A stretch of 53,550 nucleotides of DNA from CAZRDB01 sp964598695 (GTDB lineage: Bacteria > Armatimonadota > Zipacnadia > UBA1398), in assembly GCA_964598695.1 (NCBI GenBank), contig CAZRDB010000010.1, positions 1 through 53,550 on the forward strand, in the 5' to 3' direction. The position numbers were made by a program, and so were the translations under genes. Below are positions 7,543 through 19,265 of this stretch, one piece after another. Within the stretch, counting starts at the first letter, position 1. Every line of letters starts with the position of its first letter. The notes under the pieces were generated by a model, which was not told the origin of the DNA, searched no databases, and saw nothing but the letters and a program-made list of their open reading frames with translations.

Positions 7543-9156
7543 CTATCGGCCGTTGCGGCGGGCGAGAGCGGCCTCGACGAGCTTGGTGAACAGCGGGTGG
7601 GGCCGGTTGGGGCGCGAGCGGAACTCGGGATGGAACTGGGTCCCGATGAAGCAGGGGTGGTCGGCGATCTCCACGATCTCGACGAGCTTGCCGTTCGGCG
7701 AGAGGCCGCTCAGGACCAGGCCGTGCTGCTCCATGGTGTCCCGGTAGGCGTTGTTGACCTCGTAGCGATGGCGATGGCGCTCGAAGACCAGGTCCTCGTC
7801 GCCGTACGCGGCCCTCGCGTTGGTGCCCGGCGTCAGCTCGCACGGGTAGAGCCCGAGGCGCTGCGTGCCGCCCAGGTCCTCGATCCCCTTCTGGGTCTCC
7901 ATGATGTGGATGACCGGATGGGGGCCGTCCGGGTCGCACTCCACCGAGTTGGCCTCCGGGATCCCGCAGACGTTGCGGGCGAACTCCACGACCGCGCACT
8001 GCAGGCCGAGGCAGAGGCCCAGGAAGGGTAGCCCCGTCTCCCGCGCGTGGCGGATACAGGCGATCTTGCCCTCGATCCCGCTGTCGCCGTAGCCGCCCGG
8101 CACGATGATCCCGTCGACCTCGGCCAGACGCCGCGCGAAGGCCTCGGCCGGGACATCCTCCCGCGTGTCGACCCAGTCGATCTCGATCGCCGTATCGAGC
8201 GCCGCGCCGGCGTGCTGCACGGCCTCGACGACCGAGATGTACGCGTCGTGGAGCCCCACGTACTTCCCGCACATGGCGATCCGCAGCGAGCGCGTCCGGT
8301 GGCGCAGGTGCTCCACCATCTCCCGCCACGGCTCCAGCGCCGGCTCGGTCTCGGGAAGCCCCAGCCGCTCCACGACGATCCGGCCGAGGCCCTGCTCCTC
8401 GAGCTTGAGCGGCACCTGGTAGATGCAGTCGACATCGAGCGACTCGATGACCGCCTCGGGCGGGGTGTCGCAGTACAGGCTCAGCTTCCGGCGCTGCTCC
8501 GGCTCGAGCGGCTGCTCGGCGCGGCAGATCAGCACGTCGGGCTGGATGCCGATGCTGCGCAACTGCTGGACCGAGTGCTGCGTCGGCTTGGTCTTCAGCT
8601 CGCCCACCGTGCCGATCAGGGGCACGAGGGTCACGTGGACGAACAACACGCTCCGCCACGGAAGATCGTGGCGGAGCTGCCGGATGGCCTCGAGGAACGG
8701 CTGGCCCTCGATGTCGCCGACGGTGCCGCCGATCTCGACGACCGAGACATCGGCGTTCTCGTTCTCGGCCGCGGCCTTGATGCAGGCCTTGATCTCATCG
8801 GTGATGTGCGGGATGACCTGCACGGTGGCGCCGAGGTACTCGCCCTTGCGCTCCTTGCGGATCACCGAGCCGTAGATCCGCCCGGTGGTCACGTTGGAGG
8901 CCTGGGTGAGATTGACGTCGCAGAACCGCTCGTAGTGGCCGAGATCGAGGTCGGTCTCGGCCCCGTCGTCGGTCACGAAGACCTCACCGTGCTGGTAGGG
9001 GTTCATGTTGCCCGCGTCGGTGTTGATGTACGGGTCCATCTTCTGCAGAGTCACCCGCAGCCCGCGGTTGCGCAGCATCCGGCCGAGCGACGCCGCGATG
9101 ATCCCCTTGCCGACCGACGAGACGACTCCACCCGTCACGAAGATGAACCTGGCCAT
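7543..9156 (-). CDS. pyrG: CTP synthase
   Basis: It converts UTP to CTP using ATP and glutamine-derived ammonia, in the cytoplasm. The start is the ATG of MARFIFVTGGVVSSVGKG, 7 nt after GGAGGAGG; a GTG-type extension upstream is not supported. The 537 residues match the family length. The N-terminal synthetase domain shows GGVVSSVGKG, KMDPYINTDAGNMNP, GEVFVTDDGAETDLDLGHYERF and EIGGTVGDIE. The C-terminal class I glutaminase domain shows GLCLGLQ with nucleophile Cys382, and the His-Glu pair in QFHPEF. It is the last gene of a likely minus-strand unit (nucleotidyltransferase, uvrA, HAD phosphatase, pyrG), 58 nt after the HAD gene. Confidence 0.98.
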   Translation of the reverse strand: MARFIFVTGGVVSSVGKGIIAASLGRMLRNRGLRVTLQKMDPYINTDAGNMNPYQHGEVFVTDDGAETDLDLGHYERFCDVNLTQASNVTTGRIYGSVIRKERKGEYLGATVQVIPHITDEIKACIKAAAENENADVSVVEIGGTVGDIEGQPFLEAIRQLRHDLPWRSVLFVHVTLVPLIGTVGELKTKPTQHSVQQLRSIGIQPDVLICRAEQPLEPEQRRKLSLYCDTPPEAVIESLDVDCIYQVPLKLEEQGLGRIVVERLGLPETEPALEPWREMVEHLRHRTRSLRIAMCGKYVGLHDAYISVVEAVQHAGAALDTAIEIDWVDTREDVPAEAFARRLAEVDGIIVPGGYGDSGIEGKIACIRHARETGLPFLGLCLGLQCAVVEFARNVCGIPEANSVECDPDGPHPVIHIMETQKGIEDLGGTQRLGLYPCELTPGTNARAAYGDEDLVFERHRHRYEVNNAYRDTMEQHGLVLSGLSPNGKLVEIVEIADHPCFIGTQFHPEFRSRPNRPHPLFTKLVEAALARRNGR

Positions 9157-9214
9157 CCGGCAACCTCCTCCTTCTGGCCCGAGGCCGCTCCGGGCCCGGG
9201 CACGCACTCACTTG

Positions 9215-10038
9215 TCAGTTGGTCCGCCGCCCCGGACCGAGAGTATCGGCCGACTCCGCCAGTTCCGGCAGGCCCGGCCACAGCGAATCGAGGATCACGC
9301 CGGGCGCGACGTCGCGCGGCGCGGCCAGCGCCTCCGCGCGGCTCGTGCATCCGGTCAGTACGAGAATGCTCAGGCAGCCGAAGCGGTTGGCCGCCAGGAT
9401 GTCGGTGTCGAGGCGGTCCCCGACGGCGGCCATCTCCTCGGCCCCCCAGCCGTGCCGGCGGGCGATGTGCGCGAACAGCGAGGGGTCGGGCTTGCCGTAG
9501 CAGAGCGGCCGTACGCCGGTCGAGCGCTCGAGCAACGCGGTCAGGGCGCCGCAGCCGGGGCACGAGCCGCCATCGGTCTCCGGCAGCAGCGTATCCGGGT
9601 TGGTCGCGAGGAAGCGCGCCCCGCCGACAATGGCCCGATGGGCCTGCCGCAGCCGCTCGAAGGTGATCTGCCGGTCGAGGCCGACGACGACCCACGCGGC
9701 CTCCGACGGCCGCTCGGTGAGCGGGATCCCGCCCTCCTCGAGTTCCGCGCGCAGCCCCTGCTCGCCGATCAGGAAGACGGGCGGGGCGCCCTCGCGCTCT
9801 CGGAGGACGGTGGCGGCCATGCTGCCGGCCGAGACGACGTCCTCAAGGGGCGTCTCGATCCCCACCCGGGCCAGCTTGGCCGCGACATCGCGGCGGTGCA
9901 GGGTGGAGTTGTTGGTGCAGAAGAGGGTGCGGAAGCCGCGCGCGCGGAGTGCCTCCACCGCCCGGGACGCCCCCGGAACGGGGCTGTCCCCCAACCAGAT
10001 CACTCCATCGAGGTCGAACACGTAACCCTTGCGCGGCA

Positions 10039-10039
<1 letters not shown>
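9215..10039 (-). CDS. NagD-like HAD phosphatase (HAD-IIA)
   Basis: A 274-residue HAD hydrolase. Motif I is FDLDGVIWLG, in which the first Asp is the nucleophile. Motif II is FCTNNST, the NagD/phosphoglycolate phosphatase form. Motif III is the Lys in YGKPDPSLF, and motif IV is GDRLDTDI. The cap between residues ~90 and 190 includes CPGCGALTALL, typical of subclass IIA. Likely substrates are small phosphates such as 2-phosphoglycolate or nucleotide monophosphates; sequence does not decide. Its ATG overlaps the uvrA TGA by one base, so it is probably translationally coupled to uvrA, and it lies directly upstream of pyrG. Confidence 0.9.
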
Positions 10040-12945
<2,906 letters not shown>

Positions 12946-12967
12946 CGCCGTTGTCGCTTTCCCTACG

Positions 12968-13987
12968 TCATGCGCGTCCGGCCGGTGGGACGGGGGGACG
13001 CTCGCCGCCGATCCGCAGGCCGCCACGCAGGACCTCTCCCGCGTGGACGGCCGCGTGCGGCCCCAGTACGCTGTCGGTCACTTCCGCCCCATCCCCCACC
13101 TCGGCCCCCGCGAGCAGGACGCTGCGGGCGACGCGCGCGGCGGCCCCGATCCGCACCCGCGGTCCGAGACAGCACCAATCGACCGCCGTCGCGTCCTCCG
13201 CGACCTGACACCCCTCGGCCGCCAGTAGGTTTCGCGTACGTTGCCCCGCGACGGCCAGGCCCGCGCACCCCCGCACGGCATCCGCGTTGGCCGCGAGGTA
13301 GCTCTCCCGCGTCCCGATATCGCGCCAGAGGTCCCCGCCAAGGGGACGAGTATAGACCCGGCGGCCCGTCGCGATCCACTCCGGCAACAGGTCGCGCTCG
13401 AGCGAGAGCGACCGCCCGGGCGGCACGGCGGCCAGCAGGCGGGGGTGGACGACGTACAGCCCGGCGCTCGTGACCCCGCGCGGGCCTCCCGCGCCGCCCG
13501 GCTTCTCCTCGAAGGCGAGCACGCGGCCGTCGGCTGCGCAGCGGAGCACGCCGTAGCGGGAGAGGTCGGTCTCGGACCGGCTGGCGATCAGCAGGTCGGC
13601 GTCCGTCTCCTCGGCCGCCTCCCACAGGGGCGCGACGGGGGCGTCGAGCAGCAGGTCGCCATTGAGGGCGAGGAACCGCCCGTCGAGGCCCCACGCGGCC
13701 CGGGCGAGGAAGCCTCCCGTGCCGAGAGGCGCTTCCTCACGGACCTCGTCCACCGCCTCGAGCCCGGTGGCGACCGGGTCGGGGAGCGGCGCGCGGGGCT
13801 CCCGTGGCGAGGAGCCGACCCGCATCCCACGCACCCCGTTGCGGGCAAGCCAGGCGGCCACCAGCTCCTGGAGCGGGATGTTGCCGATGGGGAGCGCGCG
13901 CTTGGGCAGAACCCGCGTCAGCGGCGCGAGGCGGCTGCCCAGGCCCCCGGCGATCAGCACCGCAATGCCGCACGGTGGAGCAGTCAC
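12968..13987 (-). CDS. NDP-sugar pyrophosphorylase (nucleotidyltransferase plus hexapeptide-like C-terminus)
   Basis: A 339-residue protein with the nucleotidyltransferase signature near the start (LIAGGLGSRLAPLTRVLPKR) and ALNGDLLL for the metal-binding Asp; ERDLLPEWIATGRRV is typical of mannose-1-phosphate guanylyltransferase-like enzymes. The last ~100 residues (QVAEDATAVDWCCLGPRVRI ... GAEVTDSVLGPHAAVH) show imperfect hexapeptide repeats of a left-handed beta helix. It makes an NDP-sugar from a sugar-1-phosphate; which sugar and nucleotide are not clear. The GTG start has AAGGA 10 nt upstream. It is first in the unit leading to uvrA, 22 nt before the preferred uvrA start, and divergent from the histidine kinase gene. 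Confidence 0.85.
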   Translation of the reverse strand: MTAPPCGIAVLIAGGLGSRLAPLTRVLPKRALPIGNIPLQELVAAWLARNGVRGMRVGSSPREPRAPLPDPVATGLEAVDEVREEAPLGTGGFLARAAWGLDGRFLALNGDLLLDAPVAPLWEAAEETDADLLIASRSETDLSRYGVLRCAADGRVLAFEEKPGGAGGPRGVTSAGLYVVHPRLLAAVPPGRSLSLERDLLPEWIATGRRVYTRPLGGDLWRDIGTRESYLAANADAVRGCAGLAVAGQRTRNLLAAEGCQVAEDATAVDWCCLGPRVRIGAAARVARSVLLAGAEVGDGAEVTDSVLGPHAAVHAGEVLRGGLRIGGERPPVPPAGRA

Positions 13988-14191
13988 GTTCGCGATGTCC
14001 TTCCGGCTCCGCCCAGTATAGCCGGCGCGCGAGCCCGACGCACGGCGTGGGCACGACCGAATCTGGGGTAGGGCTGGTGTCGCGGGCGTCGAACCAGTGC
14101 AGTGGAGGATCGTGCCGGGTGTGGCTGTTCGCCGTCTGTGGGCTCCCGACTGCGTTTCGGCGTGGAGACGAGGAACCGGGGGTTGCGCGGC

Positions 14192-17100
14192 ATGCAACTC
14201 AGCAGCGCCATCGAGGATGCGGCACTCCCGAGCGACCTCCGCCGGGCACTCCTCGACGCCCTTGCCGAGCAGGAACGCACTGTCGCCGCCCTGCGGGATC
14301 TCCCCCTGGCCGTCCTGGCGGCCTCCTCGCCCGACGAGGCGCTCACGGTCTGCATGGAAGCGGCCATGGCCCTCACGGGCATGGAGTGTGCCGGGGCCTA
14401 CCTGCGGGATCGCGCCTCGGGGGTGATGCGGCTGGTCCGCGTCCACGGGGTCTCGGAGGAGTTCGAGCAGACCGTGCGCACGGTGTCGGCCGACTCGGAC
14501 TGGCTCAGCCTCCTGTCGGACCGGCCCCGCGTGATCCGCCGGACCGCGGCCCCGCCCCCGATCGAGGAAGCCCTGCGCCGCGAGGGCATCGAGGGGATCG
14601 CCTGCGTCCCCGCCGCGTACCGGGGCGAGACCGTCGGCAGCTTCACGGTGGCCTCGCGCAGGCTCGCCGAGCTTTCGCCCGGCGCCCTCGACGCCCTTGC
14701 CTCTGTCGCCGCGGCCGCGGCAGTGGCGCTCCTGCGGTTCGAGGCCGAGAGCGAGACGGCCCGGGCCCACGCCGAGGCGGCGCAGGTGCTCGAGCGAACG
14801 ACCGACGGCTACTTCGCCTTCGACCACGACTTCCGCTTCACGGCCTTCAACCCCGCCTCGGAGCGCTTCCTCAACCGCAAGGCCGAGGATGTGCTCGGCA
14901 AGCCCTGGTTGGAGGCCTTCCCAGAGGCCGAGGGCTCGATCCTCCATGAGCAGTACTACCGCGCGGCCCGCGAGCGGATCGCGATCCGGTTCGACACGTA
15001 CTTCCCCACACCGCCGTACGAGGGCTGGTTCGAGATCTCGGTCTTCCCCTCCGACCAGGGGCTGTCGGTCTTCTTCCGGATCGTGACCGAGCGCAAGCTC
15101 GCCGAGCAGGCGCTCCGCGAGAGTGAGGAGCGCCACCGCGCCCTGTTCGAGGAGATGGCTCAGGGCGTCGTGTACCAGGACACCGCCGGCCGGATCGTCT
15201 CCGCCAACCCCGCCGCCGAACGGATCCTCGGCCTCACCCTCGACCAGATGCAGGGCCGGACCTCGATGGACTCCCGCTGGCAGGCGGTCCGCGAGGATGG
15301 CTCGCCGCTGCCGGGCGCGGAGCACCCGGCGATGGTCGCGTTGCGCACGGGGCGCGAGGTGCGAGACCAGTTGCTGGGCATCCTGAACCCGGAGCGGAAC
15401 GAGCGCCGCTGGCTGGTGGTCAACGCCGTGCCGCGGTTCGGCCCCGGAGAGACCGAGCCGTACGAGGTCTTCGCGACCTTCACCGACATCACCGAGCGAC
15501 GGCGGGCGCAGGCGGAACTCGAGCAGGCGCTCCAGTTCAACCGCGAGGTGATCTCCTCGGCCGGCGAGGGCCTGGTCGTCTACGACCGCGAGATGACCGT
15601 CCGGGTCTGGAACCCGTTCATGGAGCGCCTCACCGGTCTGCCGGCCTCGGAGGTCGTCGGCCGCGACGCGCTGGAGGTCTTCCCCCACCTCCGCGACCCC
15701 GGCCTCGAGGAGCTGCGCCGGCGGACCCTGGCCGGCGAGACGCTCACGACCCACGACGTCTGGTTCTCGATCCCCTCGACCGGGCGTTCGGGCTGGACGA
15801 TCAACGCCTACGCGCCCCACCGCAGCGGCGACGGCGCGATCATCGGGATGATCGCGACCGTGCGCGACATCGGCGAGCGCAAGCAGGCCGAGCGGCAGCA
15901 GCAGCTCCAGCGCGATCTCGCCCTCGCGCTGGCCAACGCCGCGACGCGCGAGGAGACGCTCCACGCCTCGCTCGAGGCCCTGATGGCGTTGGGCGGCGCC
16001 GACTGCGGCGGGATCTACGTCGTCGACAGCACGCGGCACATCGCGACCCTCGCGGTGCAGGAGGGCTACTCGGAGCGCTTCGTAGCGGCGCTCGGCCGCA
16101 TCGACGCGGAGAGCCGAGGCGCTCGGGCGCCGGTCGAGCGTGCGGTCTACGGTCCCCCCGGAGTGTTGGGCTTCTCTCCCGAGTACGAGGCCGTCGTCCG
16201 CGCCGACGGGATCGAGACCGTCGCCGTCGTGCCGGTGACGCACCGTGGCAGGCTCGTCGCGCACTTCGCGTTCGGCTACCACGCGGCGGTGGAGATCGCG
16301 CCTCCCCTGCGTTCGGCTCTGGAGGCGATCGCGGCCACGGTGGGCAGCGTCCTGGTCCGGCTCGAGGTCGAGGCGGCGCTGCGCGCCAGCGAGGAGAACA
16401 TGCGGTCGGTGATCGAGGCCGCGCCCGACGCGATCACCACGGCGGCTGATGGGCGGTACGTCTACGTCAACCCGGCGGCGGTGCGGCTCTTCCGGGCCGA
16501 ATCGGCCGAGGAACTGATCGGCCAGGACTTCGTGGAGGAGCGGATCCATCCCGACTCTCGACCCATCGTGCGCCAGCGCCTGAGCGGGATCGTCGGGGAG
16601 CACGAAGTGGCCGGTCTGATCGAGGAGACCTATCTGCGCATGGACGGCACCCCGGTGCGGGTGGAGGTCGCGGCCTGCCCGGTCGTATACGAGGGGAAGC
16701 CCGCCGCGACCGCGTTCGTCCGCGACGTCACCGAGCAGCGGCGCAACGCTGCCCGTCTCGAGGCGCTCCTGCAGCTCCACCACATGCCCACGGCCACGGA
16801 GGAGGAGATCCTCTCCTTCGGCATGGAGGCGGCGCTGCGGCTCTCCGACAGTTCCACCGGCTTCCTCGGTTGCCTCGACCGCAACGAGGAGGAGTGCCGG
16901 ATCCTCGTCTGGGCGCCTCACGTCGAGTCCGAGTGTGGGGTGGCAGGAGGCGCCAGGGGCCTTCGCGTGGACCACGGCGGGCTCTGGGCCGAGGCCGTGC
17001 GGCGACGCGACTACCTGATCGCCAACGACGTCGCCGCCGACCCGGGCATCGCCGGAAGACTGCCGGAGGGCCACGTCCCGATCCGCCGCTTTCTGGGCAT

Positions 17101-18421
17101 CCCGATCATCGATGACGACCGCGTCGTCGCGCTCGCGGGGATCGCCAACAAGATCGACGAGTACGACGAGACCGACGCCCACAACGCGGCGATCCTCCTG
17201 CAGGACATGTGGCAGCACGTTCGCGTCCGACGGGACCGACAAGAGCGCGAGCAGTTGCAGTCCCAGCTTCAGCGGAGCCAGCGGCTTGAGAGCCTGGGCG
17301 TACTGGCCGGCGGCATCGCGCACGATTTCAACAACATCCTCGCCGGGATCCTTGGCTACGGCGAACTGGCGCTCCGCGCGAGCCCGGAGGACAGCGAGAT
17401 CCACTGGTCGATGCGGCAGGTGATCGCCGGCGTTGCCCGGGCGCGCGACCTGGTGCAGCAGATCCTCGCCTTCAGCCGCCAGTCGGAATCGGAGCAGCGC
17501 CCCACGCAGCTCGGGCCGCTCCTGCGCGAGGCGCTCCGCCTCGTTCGGGCCTCCCTGCCGTCGACGATCGAGATCGAGCACGAGATCGACCCACAGACCC
17601 CGCCCGTGATGGCCGATGCCTCGCAGATCCACCAGGTGGTCGTCAACCTCTGCGCCAACGCCGACTACGCCATGCGCGACAAGGGTGGGACACTGACCGT
17701 CACGCTCGCGGGCATCGAGGTCGACGAGGGCCACGCCGGCCTCGTGGGGGTGCCCCGGTCGGGCCCCTATGCGCGGATCACCGTGGCCGACACGGGCTGC
17801 GGGATGGACGCCGCGACGCGGGATCGGATCTTCGAGCCGTTCTTCACCACCAAGCCGACCGGCCAGGGCACCGGCCTCGGTCTGGCGACCTGCCACGGGA
17901 TCGTCGCCGGCCACCGCGGAGCCATCACCGTGTACAGCGAGCCGGGCCGGGGATCGTGCTTCCACGTCTACCTGCCGGCCGTCCCCGATGCCGTGGTGGG
18001 ACGCGAGGCCGAGTCGACCGAGACCCCGACCGGCTCGGGCCGCGTGCTGTTCGTCGACGACGAGCCCGACCTGGTGGCCGTCGCGGGCCCGATCCTCGGC
18101 TCGCTCGGCTACGAGGTCCGCGGCTGCACGAGCCCGCTCGAGGCACTCGAGGAGCTGCGCGCCGACCCGGGGGGCTTCGTGCTGCTGATGACCGACCAGA
18201 CCATGCCCCGCATGACCGGCACCGAGCTGGTGGCGGCGGCGCGCGAGATCCGGCGCGACCTTCCCGTCCTTCTGATGACCGGTTTCAGCCACCGGATCAG
18301 CCCGGCCGACGCCGAGATCCTCGGCCTGCGCTCCGTGCTGCTCAAGCCCTACACCGTTCGCCAACTCGCGCAGGCCGTCGCCTCGGCGCTCGCCGCCTCC
18401 CGCGGAGACGGTCGCGCGTAG
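14192..18421 (+). CDS. Soluble multi-GAF/PAS hybrid sensor histidine kinase
   Basis: A 1409-residue protein with no membrane segment or signal sequence, so it senses cytoplasmic cues. Approximate order: GAF 25-160, PAS 175-290, PAS 312-425, PAS 448-565, GAF 576-720, PAS 736-850, GAF 855-1010, HisKA 1026-1095 with phospho-acceptor His1044 in GGIAHDFNN, HATPase 1135-1262 (NLCANADYAM, DTGCGMD, GQGTGLGLA), receiver 1284-1400 with DDE and acceptor Asp1335 in TDQTMPRMTG. The HDFNN form resembles NtrB-type kinases. The ATG was chosen for its GGGGG upstream; 30 extra residues are possible. It is a single-gene unit with no regulator partner nearby, and its output target is unknown. It converges on the M55 peptidase gene with 22 nt between. 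Confidence 0.94.
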   Translation: MQLSSAIEDAALPSDLRRALLDALAEQERTVAALRDLPLAVLAASSPDEALTVCMEAAMALTGMECAGAYLRDRASGVMRLVRVHGVSEEFEQTVRTVSADSDWLSLLSDRPRVIRRTAAPPPIEEALRREGIEGIACVPAAYRGETVGSFTVASRRLAELSPGALDALASVAAAAAVALLRFEAESETARAHAEAAQVLERTTDGYFAFDHDFRFTAFNPASERFLNRKAEDVLGKPWLEAFPEAEGSILHEQYYRAARERIAIRFDTYFPTPPYEGWFEISVFPSDQGLSVFFRIVTERKLAEQALRESEERHRALFEEMAQGVVYQDTAGRIVSANPAAERILGLTLDQMQGRTSMDSRWQAVREDGSPLPGAEHPAMVALRTGREVRDQLLGILNPERNERRWLVVNAVPRFGPGETEPYEVFATFTDITERRRAQAELEQALQFNREVISSAGEGLVVYDREMTVRVWNPFMERLTGLPASEVVGRDALEVFPHLRDPGLEELRRRTLAGETLTTHDVWFSIPSTGRSGWTINAYAPHRSGDGAIIGMIATVRDIGERKQAERQQQLQRDLALALANAATREETLHASLEALMALGGADCGGIYVVDSTRHIATLAVQEGYSERFVAALGRIDAESRGARAPVERAVYGPPGVLGFSPEYEAVVRADGIETVAVVPVTHRGRLVAHFAFGYHAAVEIAPPLRSALEAIAATVGSVLVRLEVEAALRASEENMRSVIEAAPDAITTAADGRYVYVNPAAVRLFRAESAEELIGQDFVEERIHPDSRPIVRQRLSGIVGEHEVAGLIEETYLRMDGTPVRVEVAACPVVYEGKPAATAFVRDVTEQRRNAARLEALLQLHHMPTATEEEILSFGMEAALRLSDSSTGFLGCLDRNEEECRILVWAPHVESECGVAGGARGLRVDHGGLWAEAVRRRDYLIANDVAADPGIAGRLPEGHVPIRRFLGIPIIDDDRVVALAGIANKIDEYDETDAHNAAILLQDMWQHVRVRRDRQEREQLQSQLQRSQRLESLGVLAGGIAHDFNNILAGILGYGELALRASPEDSEIHWSMRQVIAGVARARDLVQQILAFSRQSESEQRPTQLGPLLREALRLVRASLPSTIEIEHEIDPQTPPVMADASQIHQVVVNLCANADYAMRDKGGTLTVTLAGIEVDEGHAGLVGVPRSGPYARITVADTGCGMDAATRDRIFEPFFTTKPTGQGTGLGLATCHGIVAGHRGAITVYSEPGRGSCFHVYLPAVPDAVVGREAESTETPTGSGRVLFVDDEPDLVAVAGPILGSLGYEVRGCTSPLEALEELRADPGGFVLLMTDQTMPRMTGTELVAAAREIRRDLPVLLMTGFSHRISPADAEILGLRSVLLKPYTVRQLAQAVASALAASRGDGRA

Positions 18422-18443
18422 GGCTCCACCCGGCCCGCCATGC

Positions 18444-19265
18444 CTACGCCGGCCACGGGAACCCGTACAACACGGCGCACAGCTCGATGATGTCGCCCGC
18501 GCGGACCTCGCGCACGTGGCTCGAGACGATCGTCACGCAAGGGTCCGACGGCGGCTTGTCCGTGTCGAAGTCTGCGTGGATCCGCTCCTCGCGGAAGATG
18601 AGCGGCGGCTCGAGGCGGTAGGGCTCGGCGAATGCGCGGGATTCGAGGCACAGGCGCGCGCCTTCGCGGATCCGTCGCCGGGCCTCCACCGGGCTCAGGC
18701 AGCAGGCCGAGCGCTGCGAGAGGCCCTCCTTCACCGCGACCGTCGAGACGCCCGGCAGCAGCGCCGCGATCTCGGTACACGCGTACCGGTCGCCCGCGAG
18801 GAACGCGAACGGCACACCGTAGTGGCCCGCCGCGAGCGCCTGCATCCCGATCTCGCCCATGCTCACCCCGTTGATCTCGTACGAGCGGATGGTCAGCGAA
18901 CTCATCGTGTGGCACAGGTTGGCGCCCGCTGTCCCCGCCTTCGCGTGGGCCCCGACGATCGCCGTCGCTCCGAAGCTCCCGTCGAGCAGGGGCAGCCAGC
19001 TCGGACGCCCCTGGCCGTGGATCAGCCGGGCCGCGGGGTGGAGCGCCTCCACGTCGATCGTCGCCCCCACGCCATGGCCGTCGTTGACGACCACCTCGGT
19101 GGCGCCGCCCTCGAGGAAGCCCTCGACCGCCGCGTTCACCTCACCCGTGAGCAGCCGGCCGTTGCGCCGGATCTCATCGACCTTGAGCGCATCGAGCGTG
19201 TCGCGGTAGTCGAAGTCCCAGACCCCCGCCACGCCCTCCAGGTCGGTCATCAAGTAGACCCTCAC
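18444..19265 (-). CDS. M55 D-aminopeptidase (DppA-like)
   Basis: A 273-residue zinc peptidase of family M55. Diagnostic residues are the N-terminal TDLEGVAGV (metal-binding Asp8 and Glu10), VVNDGHG around residues 60-66, IVGAHAKAG and SIGE-like MGEIGMQALAAGH. The family cleaves N-terminal D-amino acids from small peptides and is often linked to peptidoglycan-derived or dipeptide catabolism. Its GTG start overlaps the stop of the upstream glycoside hydrolase gene by 4 nt (GTGA), so it is the translationally coupled last gene of the run that starts with zwf. No peptide transporter is adjacent. Confidence 0.92.
   Translation of the reverse strand: MRVYLMTDLEGVAGVWDFDYRDTLDALKVDEIRRNGRLLTGEVNAAVEGFLEGGATEVVVNDGHGVGATIDVEALHPAARLIHGQGRPSWLPLLDGSFGATAIVGAHAKAGTAGANLCHTMSSLTIRSYEINGVSMGEIGMQALAAGHYGVPFAFLAGDRYACTEIAALLPGVSTVAVKEGLSQRSACCLSPVEARRRIREGARLCLESRAFAEPYRLEPPLIFREERIHADFDTDKPPSDPCVTIVSSHVREVRAGDIIELCAVLYGFPWPA

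Noticed and set aside
12946..13026. 27-residue N-terminal extension of UvrA from a GTG at 13026
   Set aside because: A ribosome-site-like AGAGG exists, but the extension overlaps the preceding gene and is absent from known UvrA N-termini; kept as an alternative only.
13988..18364. Very long minus-strand reading frame running through the histidine kinase gene and continuing into the nucleotidyltransferase gene
   Set aside because: Only the part below 13987 encodes a recognisable protein. The rest is antisense to a clear multi-domain kinase and shows low-complexity Arg/Gly/Ala/Asp-rich sequence, a GC-rich shadow.
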